64,000 bases of DNA. It comes from CAVYXA01 sp963846775 (GTDB taxonomy: Bacteria; Verrucomicrobiota; Verrucomicrobiia; Chthoniobacterales; UBA10450). Made by a program: the position numbers and the translations under genes. The notes beneath the pieces were generated by a model. The model searched no databases and was not told where the DNA came from. It was given only the letters and a program-made list of their open reading frames with translations. The stretch lies in NCBI GenBank assembly GCA_963846775.1, contig CAWJXB010000006.1, forward strand, positions 1,674,001-1,738,000, written 5' to 3'. Below are positions 15,721 to 25,331 of this stretch, piece by piece; positions within the stretch are counted from its first letter, which is position 1, and every line of letters begins with the position of its first letter.

Positions 15721-16968
15721 ATGCGTCAGTCGGTCCTCGTCATGCTGGTGGTTCTGCTCCTTGGGATTCTGTTTGTCAGGGACCCTCGGCTTCAGCAAAC
15801 CGAGGAAATTTTTCTTCGTTGGTTGCTTCGCTCTGCGTCGACTCCGAAACGGATGGCACTACTCACCATTATCGAATTGGGTGGGAAATCCGGGGTAGCC
15901 GAGCAAACGTCAGCGCCAGAGTCGGGCGAAGCAATTTTGAGCGGCGCCAGCGAGGCGAATTCACCGCTTGAGCTCGCGCTCTTTCTTCAGGCGCTGCTCG
16001 AATTCAAGCCAACGCTCGTTGCTTTTGAGGGAGTGCTGAAATGGCGGCCGGACAAGCGGGACGAAGAACAAGTGCTGCTCGATCAGGCGATGCGCATCCC
16101 CAAACTGCTTCTGGCCGCGCAGTTGACCACGACGCCTGACTCAGATACGCCCGCGCCGGAAATCGCCGGGTTTTCGCAAATGAAAGGCAATCGCGGCGAG
16201 CTGAGGGCGTTTTCCGGAATCGCCGCGCAACCGGACGAAGATTTGCGATTGATCTCGACGCTCGGCTTCGTGCATGAACCGGGCGAGGTCGAGGACCCGA
16301 TCCACGCGCCGTTGCTTTATCAATACCGCGGCGAAGTCATTCCCTCGTTTGCTCTGCAAGCGGCCATGCTTTGGATGAGGGTGGCGCCCGGTGAAATCAA
16401 GATCGACCTGGGCTCGTCGATTACTTTCCCTAACGGATTCAAGATTCCTATTCAGCGAGACGGTACGGTCATGATCAATCCCGGCGCAGCGAGGAGCGCG
16501 CGGCGGCTCAGCATCAACGCCCTCCTCCTCGCTGCGGAACAACACGACAGAAACCTACCGATGACCACGCCGCTGGATAATATTGGCAATCAAATCGTGC
16601 TCGCGCGCCCGGCGAAAAATCCATTCACGTCCACGGACGAGATCGCCGCCACCATCGCCAGCATCCAGACGCATTCCTTCATTCGGCGTGTCAGTCGCAT
16701 TTTCGATTGCGTGATTCTTCTCCTCATTGCCGCCGCTAGCGGCCCGCTCCGCAAAGTTTCGCGAGTCGATCTCCTGCTCGGTGCGATCGCGTTGACCGCC
16801 GCCTATTGTCTAATCGCCCTCGGATTACTTTCGCAATTTAATCTCTGGTTGCCCGGTTTTCTTCCCCTGGGCGCGGTTTGGCTCGCAGTGGTCTGGGCGT
16901 TAGTCTTGCCGAAGCGAAGTGGCTCGGCCAAAAACGTTGCCGTGGCCGCTCTGCCACCGGCGTCGTAA
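15721..16968 (+). CDS. CHASE2-domain membrane protein without an output domain
   Basis: A 415-residue protein with one N-terminal membrane helix (residues 4-20), an extracytoplasmic CHASE2-like domain (about 30-320; for example PTLVAFEGVLKW, GFVHEPGEVEDPIHAPLLYQ, DGTVMINPGAA) and three C-terminal helices (about 335-405). CHASE2 is an extracellular sensor domain normally joined to a kinase, cyclase or GGDEF domain. Here the protein stops about ten residues after the last helix, so any signal must pass to a separate partner. No obvious partner is adjacent. Confidence 0.7.
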   Translation: MRQSVLVMLVVLLLGILFVRDPRLQQTEEIFLRWLLRSASTPKRMALLTIIELGGKSGVAEQTSAPESGEAILSGASEANSPLELALFLQALLEFKPTLVAFEGVLKWRPDKRDEEQVLLDQAMRIPKLLLAAQLTTTPDSDTPAPEIAGFSQMKGNRGELRAFSGIAAQPDEDLRLISTLGFVHEPGEVEDPIHAPLLYQYRGEVIPSFALQAAMLWMRVAPGEIKIDLGSSITFPNGFKIPIQRDGTVMINPGAARSARRLSINALLLAAEQHDRNLPMTTPLDNIGNQIVLARPAKNPFTSTDEIAATIASIQTHSFIRRVSRIFDCVILLLIAAASGPLRKVSRVDLLLGAIALTAAYCLIALGLLSQFNLWLPGFLPLGAVWLAVVWALVLPKRSGSAKNVAVAALPPAS

Positions 16969-17084
16969 CATTCTCACCCAATTCGCTAGCGAAAGACGCC
17001 CAGGTGGATAAGCAAGGTATTACGGGCGCGGGGGGCTGAGATAATTCAATTGAAGAAACGCAATCGCGCGTCGAGCTTCGAATC

Positions 17085-17579
17085 ATGGGTATGAGCTTTC
17101 CAGATCATGATGATTTTGTTGAAGACGAACCTCTGCATGCGCCAGTGGGACCTGCGCCGGATTCGGAAAAGGCCAGGGGGCGACTACGCGGTGCGCGCCG
17201 GAAAATCTCCACTACGGCGGGCGATACCTGGCAGCAAACCAAAAACACAGCCGCCACGGCTCGCGAGCGGACCGAATTTTTCCTGCGGGAAAATCCGATC
17301 CCGATGATCCTCGGCGCACTGACGGTCGGTCTAGCCATCGGCTTTGCGATTCGTTATGCGTCGGAGGAGCGCGATGAGGTGGAAATCAAGTCGCCGCTTG
17401 GGCGCATCAATTGGGGCGTTCTCTCGCTACCGTTCCTCTGGCCATTCCTCAAATCGGTCCGCGATAAATACGAGGACTCGGCCGAAACGATGCGGGAGGG
17501 AGTGAATCGCTTGAAGAAGATCGACATCGACGATTACGCCAAACCACTGCGGAAGCGGTGGAAAGCGTGGATGAGGTGA
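17085..17579 (+). CDS. Hypothetical single-TM protein (YqjD/ElaB-like)
   Basis: 164 residues. The acidic N-terminus is followed by a basic helical region (KARGRLRGARRKI, DTWQQTKNTAATARERTEFF), one membrane helix (about 74-90, IPMILGALTVGLAIGFAI) and a C-terminal amphipathic tail. This layout resembles the DUF883 YqjD/ElaB group of ribosome-associated inner-membrane proteins, although the extended tail is not typical. An octamer array starts at its stop codon. Confidence 0.5.
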   Translation: MGMSFPDHDDFVEDEPLHAPVGPAPDSEKARGRLRGARRKISTTAGDTWQQTKNTAATARERTEFFLRENPIPMILGALTVGLAIGFAIRYASEERDEVEIKSPLGRINWGVLSLPFLWPFLKSVRDKYEDSAETMREGVNRLKKIDIDDYAKPLRKRWKAWMR

Positions 17580-17580
17580 T

Positions 17581-17656
17581 GAAGCGTTGAAGGGATAAAG
17601 GGTCGAAGCGTTACAGACGTTCCGTTTCAACCCTTCAACGCTTTAACGCTTCATCT
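17581..17656. repeat. Octamer inverted array after the YqjD-like gene
   Basis: Left arm: GAAGCGTT, GAAGGGAT, AAAGGGTC, GAAGCGTT. Right arm: TTTCAACC, CTTCAACG, CTTTAACG, CTTCATCT. Both are in strict 8-bp phase. Bases 17585-17594 pair perfectly with 17631-17640 (CCCTTCAACG). The array begins directly after the TGA of the upstream gene and ends 29 bases before the next start. Confidence 0.75.
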
Positions 17657-17685
17657 TTTCGGCCACGAGATGTTAATCTCGCGGC

Positions 17686-18828
17686 GTGGGCCGATTTGCT
17701 CTTCCCCTTGCGCTGCTGGTTGGGGTTTCTGTAATTTCCGCGAAGGAGGTCAGGCAGAGCCGCGAGAACGGCCCGGAATTTGTGGGCGCGATCGGGTGTC
17801 GATCGTCCAGTTGCCACGGCGGCGCGGGACCTAAGCGCGAGCAATATACGATCTGGTCCCGCCAGGATTTTCACGCCAAGGCCTTCGCGATTTTGACGGA
17901 TGCGCGTTCTGCGCGAATCGCGGAGACCGTCGGGGGCGGTGACGCGCCGAACAATTCGCGATGTACCATTTGCCATTCGCCATTTCATTCGGTCGCGCCG
18001 ACGCGACTCGCTCCGACCGTGCATCCGGACGAAGGCGTGTCGTGCGAAAGCTGCCACGGCGCCGCGCAGCCGTGGTTGCGCGGACATACCCGGCCCGATT
18101 GGACATACGCGATGCGCGTTTCCGCCGGGATGCGCGATCTGCGCAGCCTGTATGTCCGAGCCAACACCTGCGTCGCCTGTCATCAGAACATCGATAATGC
18201 CATTTTGAAAGCCGGACATCCGACGATGGTTTTCGAGCTCGACCGTCAATCGATCGATCAACCGCGGCACTGGCACGAAGACGATCCATGGATCGGGCCG
18301 CGTGCCTGGCTGACTGGGCAGGCTGTTGCTCTGCGCGAAGCCGCCTGGTATGCGCGAGTTAATGTCGATCGCGCCACGGCGAGCGTATCCTCGCCCGACG
18401 CGCAGCAAACATCGCTGGCGCTCGCCTGGTTGCTTGGGAAGGTCACCGCGATCGCTCCGGCGCTGCCGAAAATCTCTGAGCCGACATCCTCCGATCTCGA
18501 GCCGCTGCAAAGACAAGCCGACGATCTCGCGCGACGCGCCGCGATTTACAAACCAAACGCGGACTCGACGATGTCGATGTTGCGTGCGCTGGCCGCGACT
18601 GACGTCGAGTTCACGGGGGGCGGCCAACCTGTGGAATCACTTTTCTATCGCGCCCGCCGCGTCGTTCTCGCGCTCGACCCTCTCAGCGCCGCGCTCAATG
18701 CGAACGCTGTCGCTCCGCTCCAGATCGACAACGAATTAAAGACGTTGTGGGACGACGTTCGTTCCCTGGACGTTTTCAATCCCGCGCAATTTGCTCAGCA
18801 TCTCCGCGCGTTGCGCAGCAAGTTGTAG
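17686..18828 (+). CDS. Exported tetrahaem c-type cytochrome (c554-like)
   Basis: A 380-residue exported protein, GTG start at 17686, with a short signal peptide (ALPLALLVGVSVISAKE). Four haem sites lie in the first half: an atypical CX4CH (CRSSSCHGG, residues 38-44), CTICH, CESCHG and CVACHQN. Conserved His residues that could be distal ligands are scattered (TIWSRQDFHAKAF, GHPTMVFEL, RHWHEDDPW). The C-terminal half is helical. The pattern matches the cytochrome c554 group of multihaem redox proteins. The next gene is a ResB-like cytochrome-maturation factor. Confidence 0.8.
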   Translation: MGRFALPLALLVGVSVISAKEVRQSRENGPEFVGAIGCRSSSCHGGAGPKREQYTIWSRQDFHAKAFAILTDARSARIAETVGGGDAPNNSRCTICHSPFHSVAPTRLAPTVHPDEGVSCESCHGAAQPWLRGHTRPDWTYAMRVSAGMRDLRSLYVRANTCVACHQNIDNAILKAGHPTMVFELDRQSIDQPRHWHEDDPWIGPRAWLTGQAVALREAAWYARVNVDRATASVSSPDAQQTSLALAWLLGKVTAIAPALPKISEPTSSDLEPLQRQADDLARRAAIYKPNADSTMSMLRALAATDVEFTGGGQPVESLFYRARRVVLALDPLSAALNANAVAPLQIDNELKTLWDDVRSLDVFNPAQFAQHLRALRSKL

Positions 18829-18960
18829 CGGAATTGACGCGCCTTCGCTCTGTTGCGGCGCGGCGCGCTCGGCCCGCCTGCGCCGTGGATGGGCTCCACC
18901 GTGGCGAGCGGTCGCGCCTACCAAGCGTTGGATTGCGGCCGATGGCCACGTTTTCATTCA

Positions 18961-18988
18961 GCGTTGAACGTTGAGCGTTGAGATTGAG
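18961..18988 (+). repeat. Heptamer array upstream of the ResB-like gene
   Basis: Four 7-bp units GCGTTGA, ACGTTGA, GCGTTGA, GATTGAG lie in the gap between the tetrahaem cytochrome and the ResB-like gene. No inverted partner is obvious within the gap. Confidence 0.65.
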
Positions 18989-19059
18989 GACGGTCATTCC
19001 GTCCGGCGAAACTCTTGTTTGAACGAAACCTCCTTCTCGCGGAAAATATCGACCTTCGC

Positions 19060-21052
19060 ATGGCGGGATCGACCTCATCTTCGCGGCCACAGTGGCAGCG
19101 CAATCCAGTGTTCAAATTTTTCGCGTCGCTGAAGCTGGCCGTTGTTTTGCTGGCGGTGCTGATTGTCGCCGCCATCGCTGGGACGATTTACGAATCGAGC
19201 TTCGACGCCAAAGTGGCCCGCGTTTACATTTACGGCGCGCCCTGGTTCAATTTCTGGCTCGTCTTACTCGGAGCGAATCTAACGGTCTCGGCCCTTTCAC
19301 GCTGGCCGTGGCGGAAACATCACGTCGCATTTCTGGTGACGCACCTTGGCATCATTACGCTGCTGACCGGTTCGCTGATCGGCCGGATCTGGGGGACGGA
19401 AGGAACGATCACGCTGTTCAAAGGCGAACCGCAGTCGAACCGCCTCCTGGTCGATGAACATCAGCTCCGTGTCCGTGACATCGATGGGATAGTGAAAGGG
19501 TATCGCGCGGAGTTTTTGCATCATCCGCCGACGCCGCAGCGCCCACGCCAACTCGGTCTGCTCGCCAGTGGTGCGCGTCTGAGCATCATCGATTATGCAC
19601 CGGCGATTGAGGGAAAGTTGAATCCGCGTCGGATCGGAGATGGCGGTGCGCCTGCGCTGCATTTCACTATTTCGACCGCGATGATGAACCAGCATCTCGA
19701 AAGCTGGTTGCTCGCTGATGATCCGCAGCATGGAAGTTTCTCGATGGGCCTTGCCAACATCGAGCTCAAACGCGGCGCCGCACACGATTTGGCACACGTT
19801 GGTAGGGAAGGCTCGCCGAGCCGTCCACCTTCGGAGAGCGAAGCGAATACGAAGGCCGTCGATCTTGAGGAATCGATTTTCGCCTTTAGCAAAGCGCCGG
19901 AAGAACAGATCGGCCGCGTCGCCAAAGGTGGCAGCACCGGAGCCAAAGTGCGACTCGAGGTCAAGGAGAACCAGGCGCGCGTGGTCATTTCGTTGGGCAC
20001 AAAGGAAGACGACCTTTGACGTGACCGAGAATCTCGGACGCGATCTGCCGATCGAAGGGACGCCGTTCTCGCTCAAGATCGACAATTACTGGCCCGATTT
20101 CCGGATCGCGGATGGAAAGCCGAGCTCGATTAGTGATCAGCCTAACAATCCGGCGGTATTGGTCACGATTCGCGGAAAAGGCGTTCCGGTCTCATCTAGC
20201 GCTTCCAACACTCACGGTGGCGGGAAGGATCTGCCCACGACGGGTGGCCCGCCAACCATGCCAGCGCCGGGCCAGGAAGCACTAAATCATCTTACGTTTT
20301 TCATGGCTAATGACGGCGCGATCACATATGAGCTGGTCTCGCGCAAAGCAGGCGAATCGAGCGGCAAAATCGACATCGACAATCCGCTTACAACCGGCTG
20401 GGCCGATTGGCAGCTTAAGATCGACAAAGTCATGCCACATGCCGAGCCATGGACGGATTTTGCTCCGGCTAAATCCGACGAGACATCAGATCTGCCAGAC
20501 GGCGTTCGCGTTCGAGTCGAACAAAACGGGGAAAAATTCGAGCAATGGGTGCCGGCCGGGTGGCAAATCACGGTGCCGACCTCGCCTAACGAAACACAAG
20601 TAGCTTACGGCTGGAAAACTCTCCCGTTGCCGATCGGCCTGGAATTGCTCGATTTTGAAGTTCAACGAAACGAGGGCAGCGATAGCCCGGCGGGATTCAA
20701 GAGCACACTGCGCGCCTCCACCGCGGACGGTGCGAGCGCAACGGGCTCCTGCTGGATGAATAATCCACTCAGCTTCCCCGGCGCCTGGTGGCGGACGTGG
20801 ACGGGACTCACTTACAAGATTTCGCAGGCGTCATGGAACCCGGAGAACTTGAATCAAAGCACCGTCCAGATCCTGCGCGACCCCGGCTGGCTATTCAAAT
20901 GGATCGGCTCGCTCCTCATCGTGAGCGGTGTTTTCATGATGTTCTATCTCCGCCCCTATCGAAAACAGACCGCGGGTCGGCCGATTTTGGCGACAACACC
21001 AAGAGCGGAAAAGCCGAGAGGCGAACCTTCTCTAGTGTCCGCCGCAGACTGA
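19060..21052 (+). pseudogene. resB: ResB-like cytochrome c biogenesis protein, interrupted by a one-base frameshift
   Basis: ResB (Ccs1), with CcsA, moves haem across the membrane and attaches it to apocytochromes. The first frame (19060-20019) has three membrane helices (FFASLKLAVVLLAVLIVAAIAG; WFNFWLVLLGANLTVSAL; HVAFLVTHLGIITLLTGSLIG) and part of the periplasmic domain, then stops at TGA 20017-20019. The second frame, shifted by +1, continues without a gap in homology from about 20010 (TFDVTENLGRDLPIEGTPF) to the final helix (FKWIGSLLIVSGVFMMFYLRPY). One surplus base near 20000-20019 explains this. It may be a real lesion or a sequence error. No ccsA gene is adjacent. Confidence 0.8.
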
Positions 21053-21074
21053 AAAGCCTGTTTCTCGCAGGTGT

Positions 21075-23525
21075 TCAAGCCGCTTTGGGCTTTGATCCGG
21101 CTTGAGGGCCTTCCTTCTCCAAGGCCTCGGCCAGCACTTCATCGACATTTTCCACAGGGACAAACTTCAGTTTTTGTTTCGCTTCTTCGGGAACATCAAC
21201 CAGGTCTTTTTCGTTCAACTTTGGGATGATCACGGTGGAAATGCCGGCGCGCATCGCCGCCAGGCTTTTTTCCTTTAGTCCGCCGATCGGTAGAACGAGA
21301 CCGCGCAGCGTGACTTCGCCGGTCATGGCAACATCGGGGCGGACGGGTCTTTTGCTAAAAAGCGAAGCCAATGCCGTGAACATCGCGATTCCCGCCGATG
21401 GCCCATCCTTCGGCACGGCGCCGGCCGGGACGTGGACGTGAATATCCATGTCTCGAAAGTCCTCTGCCTTAGTTCCGAGTTCGCCATCGCGGCTCCGGAC
21501 GAGACTAAGGGCGGCCTGGACCGATTCCTTCATCACATTGCCGATCTGGCCAGTGAGTGTGACATTTCCTTTGCCCGGGTAACGAGTTGCCTCGATGTGC
21601 AAGACCTCGCCGCCGTACGGTGTGTAAGCTAAACCGGTCACCACGCCGGGCTGACTCGTTTTTAGTTTGCTTTCGCGAACATACTTGGCCGGTCCGAGGG
21701 TTTGAGCGAGAAATTCCGGGGTGACGACAAACGTGTTGCATTCGCCACGAGCGCACTTGGCTGCGACCGCCCGGCAAATCGCTCCGATCTGGCGTTCCAG
21801 TTCACGCACGCCGGCTTCGTGCGTGTAATCGTTCACAATTCGACGAATCACTTCCTCCGGGAACTCGCATTGGTCAGGCTTGAGTCCGTTCTCCTCGAGC
21901 TGTCGCCTCACGAGATAGCGTTTGGCAATCTCGAGCTTCTCTCGCTCCGTGTAACCGGGCAGCGAAATGACTTCGATCCGGTCCCGCAATGGTTCGGGGA
22001 CACCGTCGATGTAGTTGGCCGTCCCGATAAAAATGATCTGCGAAAGATCGAACGGCACATCGAGGTAACGATCGACGAACGAGTTGTTCTGCCGGGGATC
22101 GAGCACTTCGAGCAACGCGCTCGCCGGATCGCCACGAAAGTCGGCGCCGAGCTTGTCGATCTCGTCCAGCATGAACACCGGATTGCGCGTCCCAACGCGG
22201 CGTAATTCCTGAATGATCCGGCCCGGCATTGACCCGATGTAAGTCCGGCGATGCCCGCGAATCTCCGCTTCATCGCGCATTCCGCCGAGACTGATCCTAA
22301 CGAACTTGCGGCCAAGCGCATCGGCAATGGATTGGCCAAGACTGGTCTTCCCGACGCCGGGCGGACCAAGAAAGCACAAAATCGGTCCCTGCCCTTTGGG
22401 ATTTAATTTCCGGACCGCGAGAAACTCGATCAGCCGCCTTTTAACTTTTTCCAGATCGTAATGATCGCGATCGAGAATCTGCTGCGCGCGATCGAGATCG
22501 AGATTGTCCGGGCTAAACTTGTTCCAAGGCAGATCGGCAATGATCTCGATGTAACTCACGATCACTGAAAATTCCGGGCTCGCGGGTGGAATGAAATCGA
22601 GCCGTTTCAATTCCCGCTCGGCCTGCTTCATCACGTCTTCCGGTGGCTTGGCCTCCTCGAGCCGTTCCCGCAATTGCTTGACCTGCTCGTCGCTGCCGGT
22701 TTCACCCTCGCCCAGCTCGTGTTGAATCGCTTTGATCTGCGAACGCAAATACGCGCGGCGCTGCGCGTCCGTAAACTGGGATGCCACATCTTTCTGCAGC
22801 TTTTCCTGAATCTGCGCGATCTCGAGCTGAGCGGAGATTTGTTTCTGCACGGCACGCACCCGCTTTTCGACATCGAGCTCTTCCAGAATGGATTGTTTCT
22901 GCGCGACCTCGACATTCAAATTTGGCGCGAGAAAGTCGGCCAGCTGTTCCGGGTTTTGGATGTTGAGCACCATCATCCGGGCTTGCTCAGGCGCATCGGG
23001 CGTGAGCTCGAGCAGACGGGCCGCCGAATCGCGCAAGTTTCTGAACTCTGCTTCCCATTCCTTGCTCTGCGCCGGCGGAATCGACGGCAACAGATCAATC
23101 TCGGCGCGAATGAATGGATCCGTCGCGACGATTTTGCGCAGCGAAAATCGTCGCAGCCCTTGCGCGATGACGAGCACATGATCATCCGATTGCCGCAAAA
23201 ACCGCAGCACGAGCGCGGCTGTGCCTACCGAATAAAGATCCGCCGCTTGCGCATCTTCCTTTGCTTCATCGCGCTGCGCGACCAACCCGATTACTTTCGT
23301 GCGCGGCAAAGTATCATCGAGCAACTTCAGCGATGCCGCGCGTTGAACGTTCAGCGGCACAATTGTTCCCGGAAAAACAACAAATCCGCGCACCGGCAGG
23401 ATCGACAATTCCTCCGGAATTCGCGGCATTCGGCTTTCATCCGTTGCCGCGGCGATGGTGCTGCCGGCGTCGGGGACCGAGCCCGATTCCGCCTGCAACG
23501 CCGTGAGTTGTTCGTCACTGTTCAT
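21075..23525 (-). CDS. lon: ATP-dependent protease Lon
   Basis: Lon is a cytosolic AAA+ serine protease that degrades damaged and regulatory proteins. The 816-residue product has the N-terminal substrate domain (LPVRGFVVFPGTIVPLNV), a coiled-coil region, the Walker A motif GPPGVGKTSL, Walker B VFMLDEIDKLG, and the protease domain with catalytic Ser in PKDGPSAGIA and Lys in GGLKEKSLAA. I chose ATG 23525 because it overlaps the stop of the upstream Hsp20 gene as ATGA; an in-frame start at 23549 would overlap more. The link to two Hsp20 genes suggests a protein-quality-control unit. Confidence 0.96.
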   Translation of the reverse strand: MNSDEQLTALQAESGSVPDAGSTIAAATDESRMPRIPEELSILPVRGFVVFPGTIVPLNVQRAASLKLLDDTLPRTKVIGLVAQRDEAKEDAQAADLYSVGTAALVLRFLRQSDDHVLVIAQGLRRFSLRKIVATDPFIRAEIDLLPSIPPAQSKEWEAEFRNLRDSAARLLELTPDAPEQARMMVLNIQNPEQLADFLAPNLNVEVAQKQSILEELDVEKRVRAVQKQISAQLEIAQIQEKLQKDVASQFTDAQRRAYLRSQIKAIQHELGEGETGSDEQVKQLRERLEEAKPPEDVMKQAERELKRLDFIPPASPEFSVIVSYIEIIADLPWNKFSPDNLDLDRAQQILDRDHYDLEKVKRRLIEFLAVRKLNPKGQGPILCFLGPPGVGKTSLGQSIADALGRKFVRISLGGMRDEAEIRGHRRTYIGSMPGRIIQELRRVGTRNPVFMLDEIDKLGADFRGDPASALLEVLDPRQNNSFVDRYLDVPFDLSQIIFIGTANYIDGVPEPLRDRIEVISLPGYTEREKLEIAKRYLVRRQLEENGLKPDQCEFPEEVIRRIVNDYTHEAGVRELERQIGAICRAVAAKCARGECNTFVVTPEFLAQTLGPAKYVRESKLKTSQPGVVTGLAYTPYGGEVLHIEATRYPGKGNVTLTGQIGNVMKESVQAALSLVRSRDGELGTKAEDFRDMDIHVHVPAGAVPKDGPSAGIAMFTALASLFSKRPVRPDVAMTGEVTLRGLVLPIGGLKEKSLAAMRAGISTVIIPKLNEKDLVDVPEEAKQKLKFVPVENVDEVLAEALEKEGPQAGSKPKAA

Positions 23526-23929
23526 TTTTTCAAAGGCAATGAAATCCAAAGCAGCCCGTTGCGTTGCTCGGCATGAGCTTTATCGACCTCGACCTCGGCC
23601 GGCAGGCAAATTTCGCGCTCGAATGGCCCGTAATCGATCTCCATCGCCAGCAATTGCGCCGGGTGATCCTCAGCTTCTTTCGGTTCGGGCAATTCGCGCG
23701 TTCCGCTGATCAGGACGCGACGGGATTCGACCGTCAGGTCAATGAGCGAACGCTCCACGCCGGCAAGATCGACACAAATCCGAATACAGCGATCGCACCG
23801 ATACGCATTGATCGCGGGCTCCCAGGCGTGCGGCGCGAATTGCGAAAACCGGGACCGCGTCAGCTCGGACGTGACATCGTTCAGCGCGTTGTGTAGCCAA
23901 CGCAGTTTTATGCGGCTAATCGGGTCCAT
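23522..23929 (-). CDS. Hsp20/alpha-crystallin family small heat-shock protein
   Basis: A 135-residue ATP-independent holdase candidate. The alpha-crystallin core is visible: ICVDLAGVERSLIDLTVESRRVLISGTRE, then YGPFEREICLPAEVEVDKA and the C-terminal NGLLWISLPLKK strand (the usual I/L-X-I/L tail is short). The N-terminus is unusual, with SRIKLRWLHNALNDV and a Cys pair (YRCDRCIRI). It lies directly upstream of lon with a 4-base overlap, so the two are probably translationally coupled. Confidence 0.88.
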   Translation of the reverse strand: MDPISRIKLRWLHNALNDVTSELTRSRFSQFAPHAWEPAINAYRCDRCIRICVDLAGVERSLIDLTVESRRVLISGTRELPEPKEAEDHPAQLLAMEIDYGPFEREICLPAEVEVDKAHAEQRNGLLWISLPLKK

Positions 23930-24019
23930 GCGAAACTAAACGTTCGCCCCCGCGTGGCCTATTTTCAACCATGCCCGCGTTTTCAACAGCGAAAGAAGAG
24001 CCGCGACCCGCACGGCGGA

Positions 24020-24496
24020 TCAGGTCACCGGAATTTTCTTCCGGGGCGATTCTGCTCCGGGCCGCTTCGGCAAGGTCAGACGCAGCACACCTTTCTTGAA
24101 CTCGGCTTTGGCTTTCGATTCATCGACCTCGGCCGGCAGCGGAATCGACCGCTCAAACGCGCCGTAGCTGCGTTCCATCCGGTACGTTCCCTTTTCATCT
24201 CCTCCGCGCTCGTACTTCTTTTCGCCCTTAATCGTAAGCATCCCGTCCTCGACGCTGACATCGACATCTTTCGCCTCGACACCCGGAATTTCGGCGCAGA
24301 TCTTGACCTCCCAGTCCGTGTCGGTCACATCGACCTGCGGCCAAAATCCGCCGATGCTTTCCTGTGGCGCGAGCGAATGCTCGCCCCACACGTCGTCAAA
24401 GACGCGGTTGATCTGATGCCGCAAATAGGAGAACGGATCGCCGGGAGGCTCCGCCAGTGCCCGTTCGTCATCTCGTTTTCGTGGAATAATTGCCAT
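24020..24496 (-). CDS. Hsp20/alpha-crystallin family small heat-shock protein
   Basis: A 158-residue, more typical family member: PQVDVTDTDWEVKICAEIPG, VDVSVEDGMLTIKGEKKYE, YGAFERSIPLPAEVDESKAK and the signature AEFKKGVLRLTLPK. A strong ribosome-binding site (AAAGGAG) precedes the ATG. It is 90 bp upstream of the second Hsp20 gene and then lon, all in one direction. It is divergent from the START-like gene. Heat-shock control is likely, but I see no clear CIRCE element. Confidence 0.93.
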   Translation of the reverse strand: MAIIPRKRDDERALAEPPGDPFSYLRHQINRVFDDVWGEHSLAPQESIGGFWPQVDVTDTDWEVKICAEIPGVEAKDVDVSVEDGMLTIKGEKKYERGGDEKGTYRMERSYGAFERSIPLPAEVDESKAKAEFKKGVLRLTLPKRPGAESPRKKIPVT

Positions 24497-24582
24497 GGAT
24501 AAACTCCTTTCCTGTCACATTACACATCGCGGGCGGGGACGCCGTTGCGCGCTTCTTGTCCGATTTATGCTATTGTCGCCGG

Positions 24583-25251
24583 ATGCGTCTTCGACTTTTC
24601 CCCCTGGCCATGTCGATCTTCATGGGAGCGATTTGGAATGCCAACGCTGGCGCGCCTGACCCTTTTGCGCCGGTCAACCCAAACGACGGCTGGAAAATCG
24701 CGGCCAAAGTGAAGGATGTGACCATTTACAGTCGGCCCCATCCGGGCTCACATCTGAAGGAGTTCAATGCTGTCGGCCCGATCGATGCATCGACCCGCGC
24801 TGTGCACGCTGTGATCGACGATTTCGAGAACTATCCGAAGTTTATGCCGTTTACAGTTGAATCGCGGGTGGTAAAACGGGAGGGCGATTCGGTGATCGGT
24901 TATCAGCGGCTCTCGCCGAAAATCTGCGCCGATCGCGATTACACATTGCGCGTTTGGAAAACATCGTGGCCGGCGAGCGATGGTCTCGTTTTTCGCAGCC
25001 AGTGGACCTCCGCTAACGAATTCGCTCCTCCGGAAAAGAAGGGCGTTGTCCGCGTGAAAGTGTGCAACGGCGGTTGGTTGCTCGAACCCGATAGCGCGAT
25101 CCGAACCCGCGCGACCTACTCCGTTTTCACTGATACCGGGGGCTTGATCCCGGCCTTCCTGGCCAACTACGCGTGTCAAACCGGAATCAGCCGTTTGTTC
25201 GACGCCGTGCGCAAACAGGTGAAGGACCCTAAATACGCGTTGGCGGATTGA
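24583..25251 (+). CDS. Exported START/SRPBCC-domain protein
   Basis: 222 residues from ATG 24583, with a signal peptide (LFPLAMSIFMGAIWNANAGA). The mature part is a START/polyketide-cyclase-like helix-grip fold: DVTIYSRPHPGSHLKEFNAVG, DASTRAVHAVIDDFENYPKF, RDYTLRVWKTSW, and the long C-terminal helix NYACQTGISRLFDAVRKQVK. Such proteins bind lipids or other hydrophobic ligands; the ligand here is unknown. It is monocistronic, between the Hsp20 genes and mrp. Confidence 0.75.
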   Translation: MRLRLFPLAMSIFMGAIWNANAGAPDPFAPVNPNDGWKIAAKVKDVTIYSRPHPGSHLKEFNAVGPIDASTRAVHAVIDDFENYPKFMPFTVESRVVKREGDSVIGYQRLSPKICADRDYTLRVWKTSWPASDGLVFRSQWTSANEFAPPEKKGVVRVKVCNGGWLLEPDSAIRTRATYSVFTDTGGLIPAFLANYACQTGISRLFDAVRKQVKDPKYALAD

Positions 25252-25331
25252 TCCGCGACCGACTCGATTGCCAGAATCGATGATGGCGGGCCGGCTATTT
25301 ACGTCCGATGCGTCGCGCGTAGGTTAATCGC

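Noticed and set aside
17635..18627. A 330-codon open frame on the minus strand opposite the tetrahaem cytochrome
   Set aside because: It is antisense to a clear CXXCH protein, is very rich in Arg and shows no family motif; long antisense frames are common at this GC content.
22674..23576. A 300-codon open frame on the plus strand opposite lon
   Set aside because: Fully antisense to the conserved Lon protein, with shadow-frame composition.
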